Below are positions 39,044 to 49,417 of a stretch of DNA of 64,000 nt, one piece after another. The notes beneath the pieces are model-generated. The model did no database searches and had not been told where the DNA came from. It saw only the letters and a list, made by a program, of their open reading frames with translations. The stretch is taken from assembly GCF_022549355.1 (NCBI RefSeq), contig NZ_JAKZGL010000003.1:124001-188000 (forward strand), in the 5' to 3' direction. The DNA is from Acinetobacter sp. NIPH 2699. Its GTDB lineage: Bacteria > Pseudomonadota > Gammaproteobacteria > Pseudomonadales > Moraxellaceae. Within the stretch, counting starts at the first letter, position 1, and each line of letters begins with the position of its first letter. Position numbers and translations under genes: made by a program.

Positions 39044-39718
39044 TTAAATGTGGTCTAAACCCAGCCATTGACGTTGTTGGTACGCGCTATCCCAAAATAA
39101 CCATTCTAGTTTTGCACCCATGGTATAGGCTGCATGCATTTTCGCTAAAGTATCTTCATCACAGCGTGCAGCGACTTTATCAACAGTGGCAATTACATTG
39201 CGTACCGCGCTATGGAACTCCTCACCCGAATAAGTATCAATCCAAGCTTGATATGGATTGTTGGCGACTGATTTACTGACAATATCCTTGCCCACTTCTG
39301 CATAAATCCAGAAACAAGGAAGTAATGCCGCCAAAATCACGGGATAGCTTTCTGACCAAGCGGTTGCTGTTAAGAAAGAGGTGTAATGATGACAAGCCAG
39401 CGTCAATGGCGTGGTTTCAAACTCCGTTTTTGTGATGCCAAATTCCTGCATAAAATCATTGTGTAAACTGCGTTCGACAATGATGGCAATTTTTGCAGCT
39501 TCAGAAAACTGAATCACATCATCGGCTTCAAAGGCTTTTGCTGCGGCAACGGCAAGTGCGCGACCATAAGCCAATAAATAATGTGCATCCTGAATCACAT
39601 AATGACAAAAAACCGTTCGATCCAAAGTGCCAGCAGCAAGTTCTTGGTTAAACGGCAAAGCTAAAATTTGTTGATATAAATTGTGATTACTGCGCCAAAG
39701 TGTTTGGGAAAAAGTCAT
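39044..39718 (-). CDS. tenA: TenA family aminopyrimidine aminohydrolase (thiaminase II)
   Basis: A 224-residue helical-bundle enzyme that salvages the pyrimidine part of degraded thiamine. Visible family residues: the Cys in ALLPCFWIYAEVG (nucleophile position), the Glu in the closing helix GAKLEWLFWDSAY, and Tyr/Asp in QDAHYLLAYGRAL. A single gene. No THI-box (TPP riboswitch) is visible upstream. Confidence 0.9.
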   Translation of the reverse strand: MTFSQTLWRSNHNLYQQILALPFNQELAAGTLDRTVFCHYVIQDAHYLLAYGRALAVAAAKAFEADDVIQFSEAAKIAIIVERSLHNDFMQEFGITKTEFETTPLTLACHHYTSFLTATAWSESYPVILAALLPCFWIYAEVGKDIVSKSVANNPYQAWIDTYSGEEFHSAVRNVIATVDKVAARCDEDTLAKMHAAYTMGAKLEWLFWDSAYQQRQWLGLDHI

Positions 39719-39892
39719 CGAATGAACCTAGTCGAAAATGAATAAATAAATCGTGGAAAAACTATAGCAGACTCTGGGTCAATCATACGGTTTCATTAAA
39801 ATAAGTGAAACAATCTGCACTATCTTTCAGCCAAAACTCGCCTACAATAGACACATTTTTATGACCCAACAATTTCGCATAAAAGGCTGCTC

Positions 39893-40975
39893 ATGAAGCA
39901 TTTTCGTTTTTCAATATTCTTTACGATCGTGTGCTTGGCACTCTCTGCATATTGGGGCTATACGCATGGCCCTGAGGCGGGTGTGGCAACCATGCTCAAA
40001 GCACTGACCATTACCGCTATTTTGGCGATTATGGAAGTCTCACTCTCCTTTGATAATGCTGTGGTGAATGCATCGGTATTACGCAACTGGGATCACTTCT
40101 GGAAGATGCTTTTCTTAACCGTTGGTATTCTCGTTGCTGTATTTGGCATGCGTTTGATTTTCCCCGTCATGATCGTGGCTGTGACCGCAGATATGGGCAT
40201 GATGGAAGTGGTGAGATTGGCACTGAATGATCCACAGGCATACTCAGCACGCCTCATGGAACATCATCCTGAGATTGCAGCCTTTGGTGGTACATTCCTA
40301 CTCATGGTGTTTTTAAACTTCTTCTTTGATGATGAAAAAGAAACGCATTGGTTCCGTTGGATTGAATCTAAACTCGCGCATTTGGCAAGCGTGCCTGCGA
40401 TGTCGGTGTTTATCGCATTGGTGGCGATGTTGATTATGGCGGCGCATGTCGATGAAGCGAAACGTCTAGTCGTGACCATGGCTGGTATTTGGGGCATTGT
40501 GGTCTATATTGGCGTGAAAGTCTTGAGTCATTTATTGGGTGGCGAGCCTGAAGTGGATGAGAGTGGAAATGCAGTCACACAAGGTGCTGATGGTGCGGCT
40601 AAAGGTGTGGTGAAGGCTGGTATCGGTGGATTCCTTTATCTGGAAGTGTTAGATGCATCTTTTAGTTTTGATGGTGTGATTGGTGCATTTGCGATTACCA
40701 GTGATGTGGTGATCATTATGCTGGGTCTTGCGATTGGTGCGATCTTTGTACGTTCAATGACGATTTATTTGGTTGAGAAAGGGACTTTAGAGGCCTATAT
40801 CTTCCTCGAACATGGTGCTCACTATGCGATTGGTGCTTTGGCATTTATCATGATTACCAGTGGTACTGGTGTGCATGTACCCGAGGTGGTCACAGGTTTG
40901 ATTGGTGTGGCGTTTATTGTTTGGGCGGTCATCGCTTCGATCCAATATAACAAACGACAGCAACAACGGCCTTAA
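39893..40975 (+). CDS. DUF475 (TerC-like) integral membrane protein
   Basis: A 360-residue polytopic protein with about nine hydrophobic segments. Two acidic membrane motifs, MEVSLSFDNAVVNASVL and LEVLDASFSFDGVIGAFAIT, are the paired E-S-F-D sites of the TerC/DUF475 superfamily, associated with metal (often Mn2+) or tellurite homeostasis. Note the other predicted Mn exporter at 7466. The exact substrate is unknown. A terminator follows directly. Confidence 0.85.
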   Translation: MKHFRFSIFFTIVCLALSAYWGYTHGPEAGVATMLKALTITAILAIMEVSLSFDNAVVNASVLRNWDHFWKMLFLTVGILVAVFGMRLIFPVMIVAVTADMGMMEVVRLALNDPQAYSARLMEHHPEIAAFGGTFLLMVFLNFFFDDEKETHWFRWIESKLAHLASVPAMSVFIALVAMLIMAAHVDEAKRLVVTMAGIWGIVVYIGVKVLSHLLGGEPEVDESGNAVTQGADGAAKGVVKAGIGGFLYLEVLDASFSFDGVIGAFAITSDVVIIMLGLAIGAIFVRSMTIYLVEKGTLEAYIFLEHGAHYAIGALAFIMITSGTGVHVPEVVTGLIGVAFIVWAVIASIQYNKRQQQRP

Positions 40976-41007
40976 GCTTGAATTCAGTTTAAAGGCTTAA
41001 AATAAAA

Positions 41008-41036
41008 ACAAGGGACGGAAACGTCCCTTTTTAATT
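41008..41036 (+). terminator. Terminator of the DUF475 gene
   Basis: AAGGGACG / CGTCCCTT hairpin with GAAA tetraloop and a T-run. Confidence 0.85.
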
Positions 41037-41110
41037 TTTAGATCATGTTTTTTTCAACGCTTTGTGAGCGGATGGCTTATAATCCGCTGAGCCAGTTTTA
41101 GTATCTTGAA

Positions 41111-42475
41111 ATGATGAATGCTTTAGAACGCCGTTCAACCTTTGCCTTAAGTAGCATCTTTGCCTTACGCATGTTGGGCTTGTTCATGATTATTCCTGTT
41201 TTCGCGGTTGCAGGACAATCCTATCAGTATGCCACTCCAGCACTGATTGGTTTGGCCGTCGGCGTATACGGACTGACCCAAGCACTGTTACAAATTCCAT
41301 TTAGTTTGTTGGCTGATCGTTTTAATCGGAAGCCTTTGGTCATCCTTGGACTCTTGTTATTTGCGCTGGGTGGTGCGATTGCTGCCATGTCGGAAACGAT
41401 TTATGGGGTGATTATTGGTCGGGCGATTGCTGGTGCAGGTGCGGTCTCTGCTGTCGTGATGGCATTGCTTGCTGATGTGACACGTGAAGAACAACGGACC
41501 AAAGCAATGGCGATCATGGGTATGAGTATTGGCCTGTCTTTTGTGGTGGCTTTTAGCTTAGGTCCTTGGTTGACCCATCTCGTGGGAATCTCAGGGCTGT
41601 TCTGGGTGACGACATTGATGGGTTTGATTGCGATCGTGATGTTATCGCTGGTACCGAAAGTAACTCGTCATCATCGAAATTTTAGACAAGGTTATTTGCT
41701 TCAGCTTAAACAAGTCATTCAAATGCCAGATCTGAATCGACTGCATGTTTCTGTTTTTTCTTTACATTTACTTCTCACTTCGATGTTTCTGTATGTACCG
41801 TCACAGTTAATCGAATATGCTCAAATTCCATTGGCACAACATGGTTGGGTGTATTTGCCACTCTTGCTGATTAGTCTGTTTTTTGCTTTTCCAAGCATTA
41901 TCATTGCCGAAAAATATCGCAAAATGCGCGGTATTTTCCTCTCTGCAATTGCAGGAATTATTCTCGGACTCTTTATTTTGATTTTTGGTTATGAATCAAA
42001 ATATGTGCTGCTCGCGGGTTTGGGGATTTTCTTTATTGCATTTAATGTGATGGAAGCATTACTGCCATCGTGGCTGTCTAAATCTGCACCGCTACAATCC
42101 AAAGCAACCGCAATGGGGGTGAATGCCAGTGCCCAATTTTTAGGGGCATTTTGTGGTGGTATTCTGGGTGGTCAATTGATCATGTTACAGAATACTGCAC
42201 TGGGTTGGAGTGTGCTCACGGTCATTGCTATACTATGGCTGTTGATTAGTTTTAGTCTCGCCCAGCCGCGTTATTTATCTTCAGTGGTGCTCTCATTACC
42301 TGAAATTAAACAAATGGATGAGTGGACTTCAAAACTATTGGCAATTCGTGGTATTGAAGAAGTTGTGGTGATGCCTGATCAGCAAGTTGCTTATATTAAA
42401 GTCGATAAACAGTGCTTAGATGCTGCCGCGCGACATGATTTAACGCAGCTATTGGGGAAAGAGCTAGCCATTTAA
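41111..42475 (+). CDS. MFS transporter with C-terminal YAM-like domain (YajR type)
   Basis: A 454-residue major facilitator with 12 predicted helices. Motif A appears as LADRFNRKPLVILGLLLFALGG in pieces. A soluble ferredoxin-like tail (about 390-454, with TSKLLAIRGIEEVVVMPDQQ) resembles the YAM domain of E. coli YajR. Probably a drug/H+ antiporter-like exporter of unknown substrate. The uvrA / MFS / ssb neighbourhood is conserved in related genera. ssb follows 51 bases later. Confidence 0.85.
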   Translation: MMNALERRSTFALSSIFALRMLGLFMIIPVFAVAGQSYQYATPALIGLAVGVYGLTQALLQIPFSLLADRFNRKPLVILGLLLFALGGAIAAMSETIYGVIIGRAIAGAGAVSAVVMALLADVTREEQRTKAMAIMGMSIGLSFVVAFSLGPWLTHLVGISGLFWVTTLMGLIAIVMLSLVPKVTRHHRNFRQGYLLQLKQVIQMPDLNRLHVSVFSLHLLLTSMFLYVPSQLIEYAQIPLAQHGWVYLPLLLISLFFAFPSIIIAEKYRKMRGIFLSAIAGIILGLFILIFGYESKYVLLAGLGIFFIAFNVMEALLPSWLSKSAPLQSKATAMGVNASAQFLGAFCGGILGGQLIMLQNTALGWSVLTVIAILWLLISFSLAQPRYLSSVVLSLPEIKQMDEWTSKLLAIRGIEEVVVMPDQQVAYIKVDKQCLDAAARHDLTQLLGKELAI

Positions 42476-42526
42476 GCATAACTCTTATAAAGTAAAACAC
42501 AGAAATACATAGGATGATGACAGCAA

Positions 42527-43093
42527 ATGCGTGGTGTAAATAAAGTAATTTTAGTCGGTACTTTAGGTAAAGATCCTGAAACAAAAACCTTTCCAAATGG
42601 TGGATCGTTGACACAGTTTTCGATTGCAACAAGTGAATCGTGGACAGATAAAAGTACGGGCGAACGTAAAGAACAGACTGAGTGGCATCGTATTGTATTG
42701 CATAACCGTTTAGGTGAAATTGCTCAGCAATATTTGCGTAAAGGCTCAAAAGTGTATATCGAAGGTTCATTGCGTACCCGTCAATGGACAGACCAAAATG
42801 GTCAAGAGCGTTACACCACTGAAATTCGTGGCGATCAAATGCAAATGCTGGATTCACGTCAACAAAGTAGTGAACAGAGCGGTGGCGATTTTAACCAACC
42901 ACGCTTTAATAACAATAATAATCAAGGTAGCGGTTACCAAAACACAGGTTATAACAACAATAACCAAGGTGGTCAGGGTCAAGGCAGCTATGCAGGCAAT
43001 CCACAAGCAGGTAATGGTTTTAATACACCAAAAGCTGCACCACAACCTGCTGCGGCAGCACCGGCTGATTTAGATGATGATTTACCGTTCTAG
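42527..43093 (+). CDS. ssb: Single-stranded DNA-binding protein
   Basis: A 188-residue SSB. The OB-fold (1-110) begins with [19 protein letters not shown] and contains [14 protein letters not shown] and [12 protein letters not shown] Gly/Asn/Gln-rich linker follows. The C terminus DLDDDLPF is the tip that recruits repair proteins. The ribosome site is weak. A terminator follows. Confidence 0.97.
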   Translation: MRGVNKVILVGTLGKDPETKTFPNGGSLTQFSIATSESWTDKSTGERKEQTEWHRIVLHNRLGEIAQQYLRKGSKVYIEGSLRTRQWTDQNGQERYTTEIRGDQMQMLDSRQQSSEQSGGDFNQPRFNNNNNQGSGYQNTGYNNNNQGGQGQGSYAGNPQAGNGFNTPKAAPQPAAAAPADLDDDLPF

Positions 43094-43111
43094 ACCTCAA
43101 GCTTAGAAATA

Positions 43112-43147
43112 TTAAAAAGGCATAAAACTGAGTTTTATGCCTTTTTT
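43112..43147. terminator. Bidirectional terminator after ssb
   Basis: AAAAAGGCATAAAAC / GTTTTATGCCTTTTTT hairpin between convergent genes. Confidence 0.85.
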
Positions 43148-43164
43148 ATTTTTAGCTGGATATT

Positions 43165-43842
43165 TTATCGAGCTGAGTCAAGAATTTCATGATTGGTCAC
43201 AACGTCTTGAGCTTTACTATAGCTTTCTATCAGTAATTGATAGGCTGGGAAGATTTGCGTGTAAACCTGTGCCCATTCAAGCGCATCATCACGATTCCAT
43301 GTACGCTGGATTTCAGAAGCAACCGCAGCAGTGTCCATCGGAACCACACCCGCTTGAACCACACGCGCTAAAGTAATTTCTTGTGCCATCTTGCTATACG
43401 TTCCTGATGCATCGACCACCACAAAGACTTTATAGCCTTCAGCGACCGCACTAATGGCAGGAAAAGCCATACATACGCTGGTAATCGTTCCTGCGATAAT
43501 CAGGGTTTTACGTCCAGTATCTTTTACCGCTTTAACAAAATCTTCATTATGCCATGCATTAATTTCGCCTTTACGTGCGATATATTGAGCATGTAGTGCA
43601 TTGGCATGAATTTCAGGAATTAATGGGCCATTCGGTCCTTGTGGAACAGAAGCGGTAGTAATGACAGGAATATTCGCTAAACTTGCAATCTTCGCAAGTG
43701 CAGCAGCACGTTGGCGTAATTCAGGCATTGGCATATCACCAACAGTTTGGAATAAACCACTTTGATGGTCGATCAGTAGCATGACGGCATCATTGGCATC
43801 GATGACAGGTGCTTGACCATTGAAATTTGCTGGCGTTGTCAT
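43165..43842 (-). CDS. Isochorismatase-fold cysteine hydrolase (1)
   Basis: A 225-residue cysteine hydrolase. The nucleophile-region [16 protein letters not shown] and the Asp in [12 protein letters not shown] are conserved. It is a divergent paralogue of the YcaC-like gene at 45906. The substrate is unknown in this group. I chose the ATG at 43842 ([10 protein letters not shown]), with GAGGA 8 bases upstream. The open frame continues about 98 codons upstream into the divergent LysR gene and is not credible. It is divergent from the LysR gene at 43979, its likely regulator. Confidence 0.85.
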   Translation of the reverse strand: MTTPANFNGQAPVIDANDAVMLLIDHQSGLFQTVGDMPMPELRQRAAALAKIASLANIPVITTASVPQGPNGPLIPEIHANALHAQYIARKGEINAWHNEDFVKAVKDTGRKTLIIAGTITSVCMAFPAISAVAEGYKVFVVVDASGTYSKMAQEITLARVVQAGVVPMDTAAVASEIQRTWNRDDALEWAQVYTQIFPAYQLLIESYSKAQDVVTNHEILDSAR

Positions 43843-43978
43843 TGTTATGTCCTCATCATATTTTAGAAGGTATAATTGATAATATAGATAGGACGATAGA
43901 TTAAAAACATCTGAAATAGGATTCATTGTCATATCAGCGGTACAATTGGATTCTAAACACATCAGTCGAGTGTATAAA

Positions 43979-44899
43979 ATGAAGGATTTAAATGACTTAT
44001 ATTTCTTTGTAAAGGTGATTGATTGTGGTGGTTTCTCTGCGGCCAGCCAAGAATTAATGGTAACAAAATCATTATTGAGCCGTCGTATTGCTGAATTGGA
44101 AGATCGGCTCAAGGTTAAACTCATTAATCGAACCACTCGACAAGTTTCGATTACTGAAGTCGGAAAAATATATTATCAGCATTGTAAAGCGATGTTGATT
44201 GAGGCTGAGGCAGCAGAGGAGGCGATTGAATTCTTAACTGCTGAACCGCGAGGATTGATCAAATTATCGTGTCCAACCAATTTATTGCATATCAATGTCA
44301 GTCAAATGTTGAATGAGTTTTTGCGGACATATCCCAAAATTAATTTGCATGTCGAAGCAACAAATCGCCGTGTTGATTTGATTCATGAACGCTTTGATTT
44401 AGCCATCCGTATTCGTCCTTTGCCTTTAGCTGATAGTGACTTGATTGTTCGAGATTTGGCATTGGCAAGACAGTTCATTGTGGCAAGTCCTGATTTACTC
44501 CATCAGTTTTATTCGATCATAGAACCACAGCAATTGGCAAAATTCCCAATTTTAATGATGGAATCTTTTGCACCAGAATACTATTGGTACTTATATTCAA
44601 ATGAGCAGCAAGAGGCTCGTGTACAGTGTACTCCACGATTAACCACAACTGATCTTACGGCATTAAGAGAAGCAACCTTACAAGGTTTAGGTATTGCCAA
44701 ATTACCTGAGTTGATGGTGGCAGAAGACATTAAACAAGGACGGCTGATTCATGTTTTACCCAACTGGCAGCCTAAACCTGAGTTGATCCATTTGGTCTAT
44801 ACCTCTAGACGAGGTTTGTTGCCATCAATGCGATTACTGATTGAATTTTTGGTGAAGAAATTTGCTGAACTCAAACATGATGCTTCAGTTTTATATTGA
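43979..44899 (+). CDS. LysR-type regulator (1)
   Basis: A 306-residue LysR regulator. The N-terminal HTH is [28 protein letters not shown] in pieces (about 17-45). The effector-binding domain starts at [16 protein letters not shown] 43979 (MKDLNDLYF) begins the canonical HTH; an upstream opening adds 11 residues. It is divergent from hydrolase 1 over 136 bases, the usual geometry of a LysR gene and its target. It is a clear paralogue of the LysR at 44907, which it meets tail to tail 8 bases away. Confidence 0.88.
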   Translation: MKDLNDLYFFVKVIDCGGFSAASQELMVTKSLLSRRIAELEDRLKVKLINRTTRQVSITEVGKIYYQHCKAMLIEAEAAEEAIEFLTAEPRGLIKLSCPTNLLHINVSQMLNEFLRTYPKINLHVEATNRRVDLIHERFDLAIRIRPLPLADSDLIVRDLALARQFIVASPDLLHQFYSIIEPQQLAKFPILMMESFAPEYYWYLYSNEQQEARVQCTPRLTTTDLTALREATLQGLGIAKLPELMVAEDIKQGRLIHVLPNWQPKPELIHLVYTSRRGLLPSMRLLIEFLVKKFAELKHDASVLY

Positions 44900-44906
44900 A
44901 ATTCAT

Positions 44907-45830
44907 TTATAAAGAATAACCACTATTGGTTTCTCCAAGTTGACGCAGCCCCTCGATTAAAGTGTCGATAAGCTTTTCCACCACCAAGCGTTGCCCTTTT
45001 CGAGATGCATACACTAGTTGAACCGTTCCTCGATTGGATTTCCATTCAGGTAGGATATGAATCAATTTGCCTTTCTCAATATCGGCTTGCACGGTTAAAT
45101 AAGGCAGATCTGCGATCCCTAAGCCGTCGCTTACCGCATAATATACTCCCGCTAGATCATTACTTTTCACACGAGGTGAATAAGGCACATCAATCGTTTC
45201 ATCACGATTCACGTTGCACAAATGCCAAATATATTGATTTTTTTGGATGCCTAAAGCGACACTAGGATAGTGTTGTAATTCTGAATAATGTTGGATGTGT
45301 TGCCCTTGTAATAATTCGGGAGCTGCAACCAAACAATGTTCAGTACGGATCACATCACGAACGATCAGGCTAGAATCTTGGGTGGGCTCAAAGTTGGTTC
45401 TGATCGCAATATCGACATCATCATGCAAAACATCCACACGGCGACTGGTCAGTTCTAAGGAGATTTCAACTTTGGGGTAGGTTTTTAAAAACTGATTTAG
45501 CAATTTTCGAATTTGGAAATGCATCATTAACGGCGGACAGCTAATTTTGACCAGTCCTTGAGGTTCACTTTTTTGTTTGAGTAATACATTTTCAGCACAT
45601 TCAACTTGAGCAATCACCTTGCAACACTCTTCATAAAACTCTTGTCCGAGTTCGGTGACTTTAAAATGTCGTGTTGTTCTTTGAATGAGACTGACATTAA
45701 ACTTGTTTTCTAGATCAATAATACGGCGACTCAGTTTAGATTTACTGATATTTTCTGCTTCACTGGCTGCACTGAAGCCACCATGTTTTACCACGAGATA
45801 GAAATAATGAAAGTCATCAAATGAGTTCAT
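44907..45830 (-). CDS. LysR-type regulator (2)
   Basis: A 307-residue LysR protein closely resembling the one at 43979 (both share GGFSAASEAE/Q, SKLSRRI or SLLSRRI, and LIQRTTR or LINRTTR). The HTH is at about 16-44 and the effector domain from about 90. Start taken at ATG 45830; a TTG one codon earlier is less likely. It lies 75 bases downstream of and in the same direction as the YcaC-like gene, so the two may be co-transcribed. Confidence 0.87.
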   Translation of the reverse strand: MNSFDDFHYFYLVVKHGGFSAASEAENISKSKLSRRIIDLENKFNVSLIQRTTRHFKVTELGQEFYEECCKVIAQVECAENVLLKQKSEPQGLVKISCPPLMMHFQIRKLLNQFLKTYPKVEISLELTSRRVDVLHDDVDIAIRTNFEPTQDSSLIVRDVIRTEHCLVAAPELLQGQHIQHYSELQHYPSVALGIQKNQYIWHLCNVNRDETIDVPYSPRVKSNDLAGVYYAVSDGLGIADLPYLTVQADIEKGKLIHILPEWKSNRGTVQLVYASRKGQRLVVEKLIDTLIEGLRQLGETNSGYSL

Positions 45831-45905
45831 CAAAGCAAATGCAGCCCTAGATGTGTTGAAAGATTAGAATAGCATTAACTATTCTAATCTTGATGAGTGG
45901 ATGTT

Positions 45906-46532
45906 TTATTTTTGTGAGGTATTTTGATTGTAACTATTGATCAGGTTACGATAATCAGGGATATGATTTGAGAACAATGCACCTAAGCCCTCAATATCAT
46001 TGCGCCAGTCACGGTGTAATTCACACGCCATGCCAAACCAAGTCATCAGTTGGGCACCAGCGCTAGACATGCGATCCCAAGCAGCGTCGCGTGTTAAGGC
46101 ATTAAATGTCCCTGATGCATCAGTAATCACAAACACTTCAAACTCTTCAGCAAGCGCAGATAAAGCAGGGAAAGAAACACATACTTCAGTGACCACACCC
46201 GCAATAATCAATTGCTTTTTACCTGTGGCTTTGACGGCTTTTACAAAGTCTTCATTGTCCCATGCATTAATTTGACCAGGACGCGCGATATAAGGTGCAT
46301 CTGGGAATAGTTCTTTCAATTCCGGAACCAATGGACCATTTGGACCATCTTCAAAGCTTGTTGTTAAAATCGTAGGTAAATTAAAATACTTGGCAGCATC
46401 TGCCAGCGCCAATACATTATTTTTAAATTTATCTGGATCAATATCGCGGACCAATGAGAGTAAGCCAGTTTGGTGGTCAACCAATAGTACAGCGGCATTG
46501 TCTTTGTCTAGGCGAATATAGTCTTGACTCAT
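45906..46532 (-). CDS. ycaC: YcaC-type isochorismatase-fold hydrolase (2)
   Basis: A 208-residue cysteine hydrolase very similar to E. coli YcaC along its length: [58 protein letters not shown] and the nucleophile stretch VVTEVCVSFPALSA. The physiological substrate is unknown. GAGGA precedes the ATG. The LysR gene (2) follows, and a pirin gene diverges upstream. Confidence 0.9.
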   Translation of the reverse strand: MSQDYIRLDKDNAAVLLVDHQTGLLSLVRDIDPDKFKNNVLALADAAKYFNLPTILTTSFEDGPNGPLVPELKELFPDAPYIARPGQINAWDNEDFVKAVKATGKKQLIIAGVVTEVCVSFPALSALAEEFEVFVITDASGTFNALTRDAAWDRMSSAGAQLMTWFGMACELHRDWRNDIEGLGALFSNHIPDYRNLINSYNQNTSQK

Positions 46533-46819
46533 CGTAGTATCCTCATGTTTTTGTAAAATGAATACGAGATTGGATGTGCTCTTTTTCGTATTGCTTAAAA
46601 TGATGCTAGCTAAATTTGTAAGGTGAATGAAGTCTAGGAAATGAGATTAAGAATATCAAAAATAGGATGATTACTGATTCTAACGACTCAAGTGGTTTTT
46701 ATTAATTGAATTGTCTCATATATAGAATAATGTGTTGTCAATCTATGGCTATAAGCCCTCCTCGCTGAAGCGTACAATCGATATTAATAACAGAACTTCT
46801 ACGTTACAGGAGAAACCAA

Positions 46820-47686
46820 ATGAAAAAAATTCTCGGTGTGTATCAAAACAAACAGATGCACTGGGTAGGCGATGGTTTTCCAGTCTATAACTTATTTTCC
46901 TATGATCGTTTAGGGCAAAGTATTAGTCCATTTTTACTTTTGGATTATGCTGCGCCTTATCGATTTGATCCAACCACAGCACAGCATGGTGTGGGCTCCC
47001 ATCCACATCGCGGTTTTGAAACGGTCACCATCGCATACCAAGGTGAGGTGACACATAAAGATTCCAGTGGCGGTGGCGGTACCATCAAAGCAGGTGATGT
47101 GCAATGGATGACGGCAGGCGGTGGAATCCTGCATCAAGAGTTTCATTCACCTGAGTTCGCACAGCAGGGTGGTTTATTTGAAATGGTTCAACTTTGGGTG
47201 AATTTACCAGCGCATTCAAAAATGACGCCAGCCAAATACCAAGCGATTGAATCGGATCAAATTCAGCATATTGCGCTGGATGATGCGGGAAGTGAATTGC
47301 GCGTCATTGCTGGTCAATATCAGGATACAGCGGGTGCGGCAACGACTTTTAGCCCAGTCAATGTATGGGATGGAAGTATTGTTGAAGATCAATCACATAC
47401 TTTTTATGTGACTGAAGGACATAGCACCTTATTTATCTTGCTTTCAGGACAAGTAACACTCAATGAAACTCAAACGATTGAAGCGCCAAGTCTGGTTGTT
47501 TTAAGCCGAGAGGAAATTGATTTCAATGTTAAGGCTCAGCAGAACAGCAAATTCCTGATTTTGACAGGTCAGCCACTGAATGAACCAATTGAAGGCTATG
47601 GCCCATTTGTCATGAATAACAAGGCAGAAATCATGGAAGCGATCAATGATTTCAATCATGGTAAATTTGGCGGGATAGTGCATTAA
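46820..47686 (+). CDS. Pirin family protein
   Basis: A 288-residue bicupin. The N-terminal cupin carries the metal-binding His/Glu pattern HPHRGFETVTIAYQGEVTH ... GGGILHQEF, as in YhaK/YhhW-type pirins (some are quercetin 2,3-dioxygenases). The C-terminal cupin (about 170-270) is degenerate. AGGAG lies 9 bases before the ATG. Its position beside two YcaC-like hydrolases and two LysR genes suggests a shared stress or small-molecule response, though no direct evidence shows this. Confidence 0.88.
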   Translation: MKKILGVYQNKQMHWVGDGFPVYNLFSYDRLGQSISPFLLLDYAAPYRFDPTTAQHGVGSHPHRGFETVTIAYQGEVTHKDSSGGGGTIKAGDVQWMTAGGGILHQEFHSPEFAQQGGLFEMVQLWVNLPAHSKMTPAKYQAIESDQIQHIALDDAGSELRVIAGQYQDTAGAATTFSPVNVWDGSIVEDQSHTFYVTEGHSTLFILLSGQVTLNETQTIEAPSLVVLSREEIDFNVKAQQNSKFLILTGQPLNEPIEGYGPFVMNNKAEIMEAINDFNHGKFGGIVH

Positions 47687-47712
47687 TTCATATATTAATC
47701 AGCTGTATATAT

Positions 47713-47752
47713 AAGAAAGCCCACAACTTCTTTCAAGTTGTGGGCTTTCGCT
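47713..47752 (+). terminator. Terminator of the pirin gene
   Basis: Perfect 15-bp inverted repeat (47715-47729 and 47735-47749, core GCCCACAACTT / AAGTTGTGGGC), then a moderately T-rich stretch. Confidence 0.75.
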
Positions 47753-48117
47753 ATAAGGGTTCTCTATTGATTTTTTTAATATTAGGTCACTTATAATTAT
47801 TCAGCTTATTATGTGACTCAGTTCTCGTTGTTGTAATAACAGAATAGCGCGATTTTTGTACTTTGCAAAGCCTCTCAAGCACTAAAAATGAATAAATAAA
47901 GACTGATCTGTATTGTTTTGGCTATTTTTATGTAATAAGTTTAATAATTTCATGTATTTAGTGCTGTAATTTAAATTGTGATAAAGTGTAACAATAGATA
48001 TTAACGACATTTCGACAAAACTCTGACTTTAATGCTGAATCTGGTATTTTTTAATACCGTGTTTAGGTTAAGGATCAGTCATAATCAATAAAAATCATCA
48101 ACTGATGGGACATAATT
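47753..48117. other. AT-rich intergenic region before the FAD oxidoreductase gene
   Basis: About 365 bases without a gene. It contains an imperfect inverted repeat bounded by GTCAC (47786-47790) and GTGAC (47813-47817), possibly an operator. Otherwise nothing recognisable. Confidence 0.35.
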
Positions 48118-49416
48118 TTGGATATTGCAATTATAGGCAGTGGAATGGCAGGGCTTGCTGCAGCCAGAATCCTACATGATGCAGGACATAAAGTAACGAT
48201 ATTCGAAGCACTTGCTGGTCGAGGCATGGATAGTCATAGTATTGATTTCGATGGGGGCATCATTGATGCACCTTTACGTGTGATGAACCCAAAGCTTTGG
48301 AAAAATACGCTGAGTTTAGCGAGCTACTTGGGGATTGAAACATTCCCAGTACGTACCTTTATGGCATGCAGTTGGTTATTTGAAGACAAAACTGAGACAT
48401 GGTTGACCACATCGCGTAGCCGTATTGGTAACTTCCCGATTATTAATAACCGTAAAGGTATTCAGCAATATGGTTGGCGACTGGTTAAAGGCCTGTTGCA
48501 ACTCAAAACTGCAGTAAATCAATTTTTTAAATCAGAAAATCAAGACATCACCTTAGCTGAGTTTATGAATCAATATCATATTGAGGAAGTATTTTGGCAT
48601 GGTACGGTGATGCCTGTCCTGTATACGATTTGCACCTGTCACCCTAAAACCATTGGTGAATGGCCAGCTAAACCGTTGTTAGAGTTTATTCGCCAACTCA
48701 CTGAAGGCGAAGCTTTGTTGCGGATGAAGGGCGGTACACCTGCTTTGGTCAGTCGCTTAATCGAAGGGATTGAAATTCATAGTGGTTCACCTGTACAAAA
48801 AGTAGAACAGCAGGGCGAACAAATTTTGGTGGAAAATGAGCAAGGCGAAAGACAGCTTTTTGATCGTGTGGTGATTGCAACACCGACTCCAGTCATTGAA
48901 AATTTCTTGCAACAACCACAATTTTCGGATGACATTGCCTTGCTACAGAAGTTCAGATTTGAACAAGGTGATTTAGTGATTCACACGGATCCAATTGTGA
49001 TGCCACAGCGTCGTAAAGATTGGGCTGTATTAAGTTATATGATGGATCGTAAGTTTACTCGTCAGCAATTTACGGTCTGGATTAATGCGATTGAACCAAC
49101 GTTGGTTGGTAAAAATGCAGTGTTCCAAACATGGTGTCCTGTGATTGATATTGATCCGAAGAAAATTATTTCGAAGGTAAAACTCACGCGTGCTGTGGTT
49201 GATTCGGAAACAGTGGCACTGAATAAACAGATTCAACAGCGTCATTTAGACATCAATCGTAAAGTCTTCTATTGTGGTTCATGGTCATGTGACGGTTTGC
49301 CAATCTTAGAATCAGCGGTCACTTCGGCAATGAAAATTGCTGAGATTATCGGTGCACCAGTTCCTTTTGTTGGACTTAAACCGAAAGTGACGGTAGCACC
49401 TGAACTCGGTTATTAA
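48118..49416 (+). CDS. FAD-dependent amine-oxidase-like oxidoreductase
   Basis: A 432-residue flavoprotein. The N-terminal Rossmann motif is IAIIGSGMAGLAAARILHDAGHKVTIFEA in pieces (3-31). A C-terminal FAD contact, FYCGSWSCDGLPILESAVTSAMKIAE in pieces, follows the amine-oxidase/phytoene-desaturase pattern. The frame opens only after a stop at 48103-48105 and has no ATG upstream, so TTG 48118 (after GATGGGA) is the best start. It lies 1 base before a methyltransferase gene. In other bacteria such pairs act on lipids, but that is inference. Substrate unknown. Confidence 0.8.
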   Translation: MDIAIIGSGMAGLAAARILHDAGHKVTIFEALAGRGMDSHSIDFDGGIIDAPLRVMNPKLWKNTLSLASYLGIETFPVRTFMACSWLFEDKTETWLTTSRSRIGNFPIINNRKGIQQYGWRLVKGLLQLKTAVNQFFKSENQDITLAEFMNQYHIEEVFWHGTVMPVLYTICTCHPKTIGEWPAKPLLEFIRQLTEGEALLRMKGGTPALVSRLIEGIEIHSGSPVQKVEQQGEQILVENEQGERQLFDRVVIATPTPVIENFLQQPQFSDDIALLQKFRFEQGDLVIHTDPIVMPQRRKDWAVLSYMMDRKFTRQQFTVWINAIEPTLVGKNAVFQTWCPVIDIDPKKIISKVKLTRAVVDSETVALNKQIQQRHLDINRKVFYCGSWSCDGLPILESAVTSAMKIAEIIGAPVPFVGLKPKVTVAPELGY

Positions 49417-49417
49417 C

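Noticed and set aside
39719..39892. Possible TPP riboswitch upstream of tenA
   Set aside because: No CTGAGA-type thi-box or matching arms found in the upstream region.
42854..43073. Repetitive Asn/Gln codons in ssb and its antisense frame
   Set aside because: This is the normal low-complexity linker of SSB, not a tandem-repeat locus.
43843..44136. N-terminal extension of hydrolase 1
   Set aside because: It would overlap the divergent LysR gene and promoter; the family sequence and ribosome site start at 43842.
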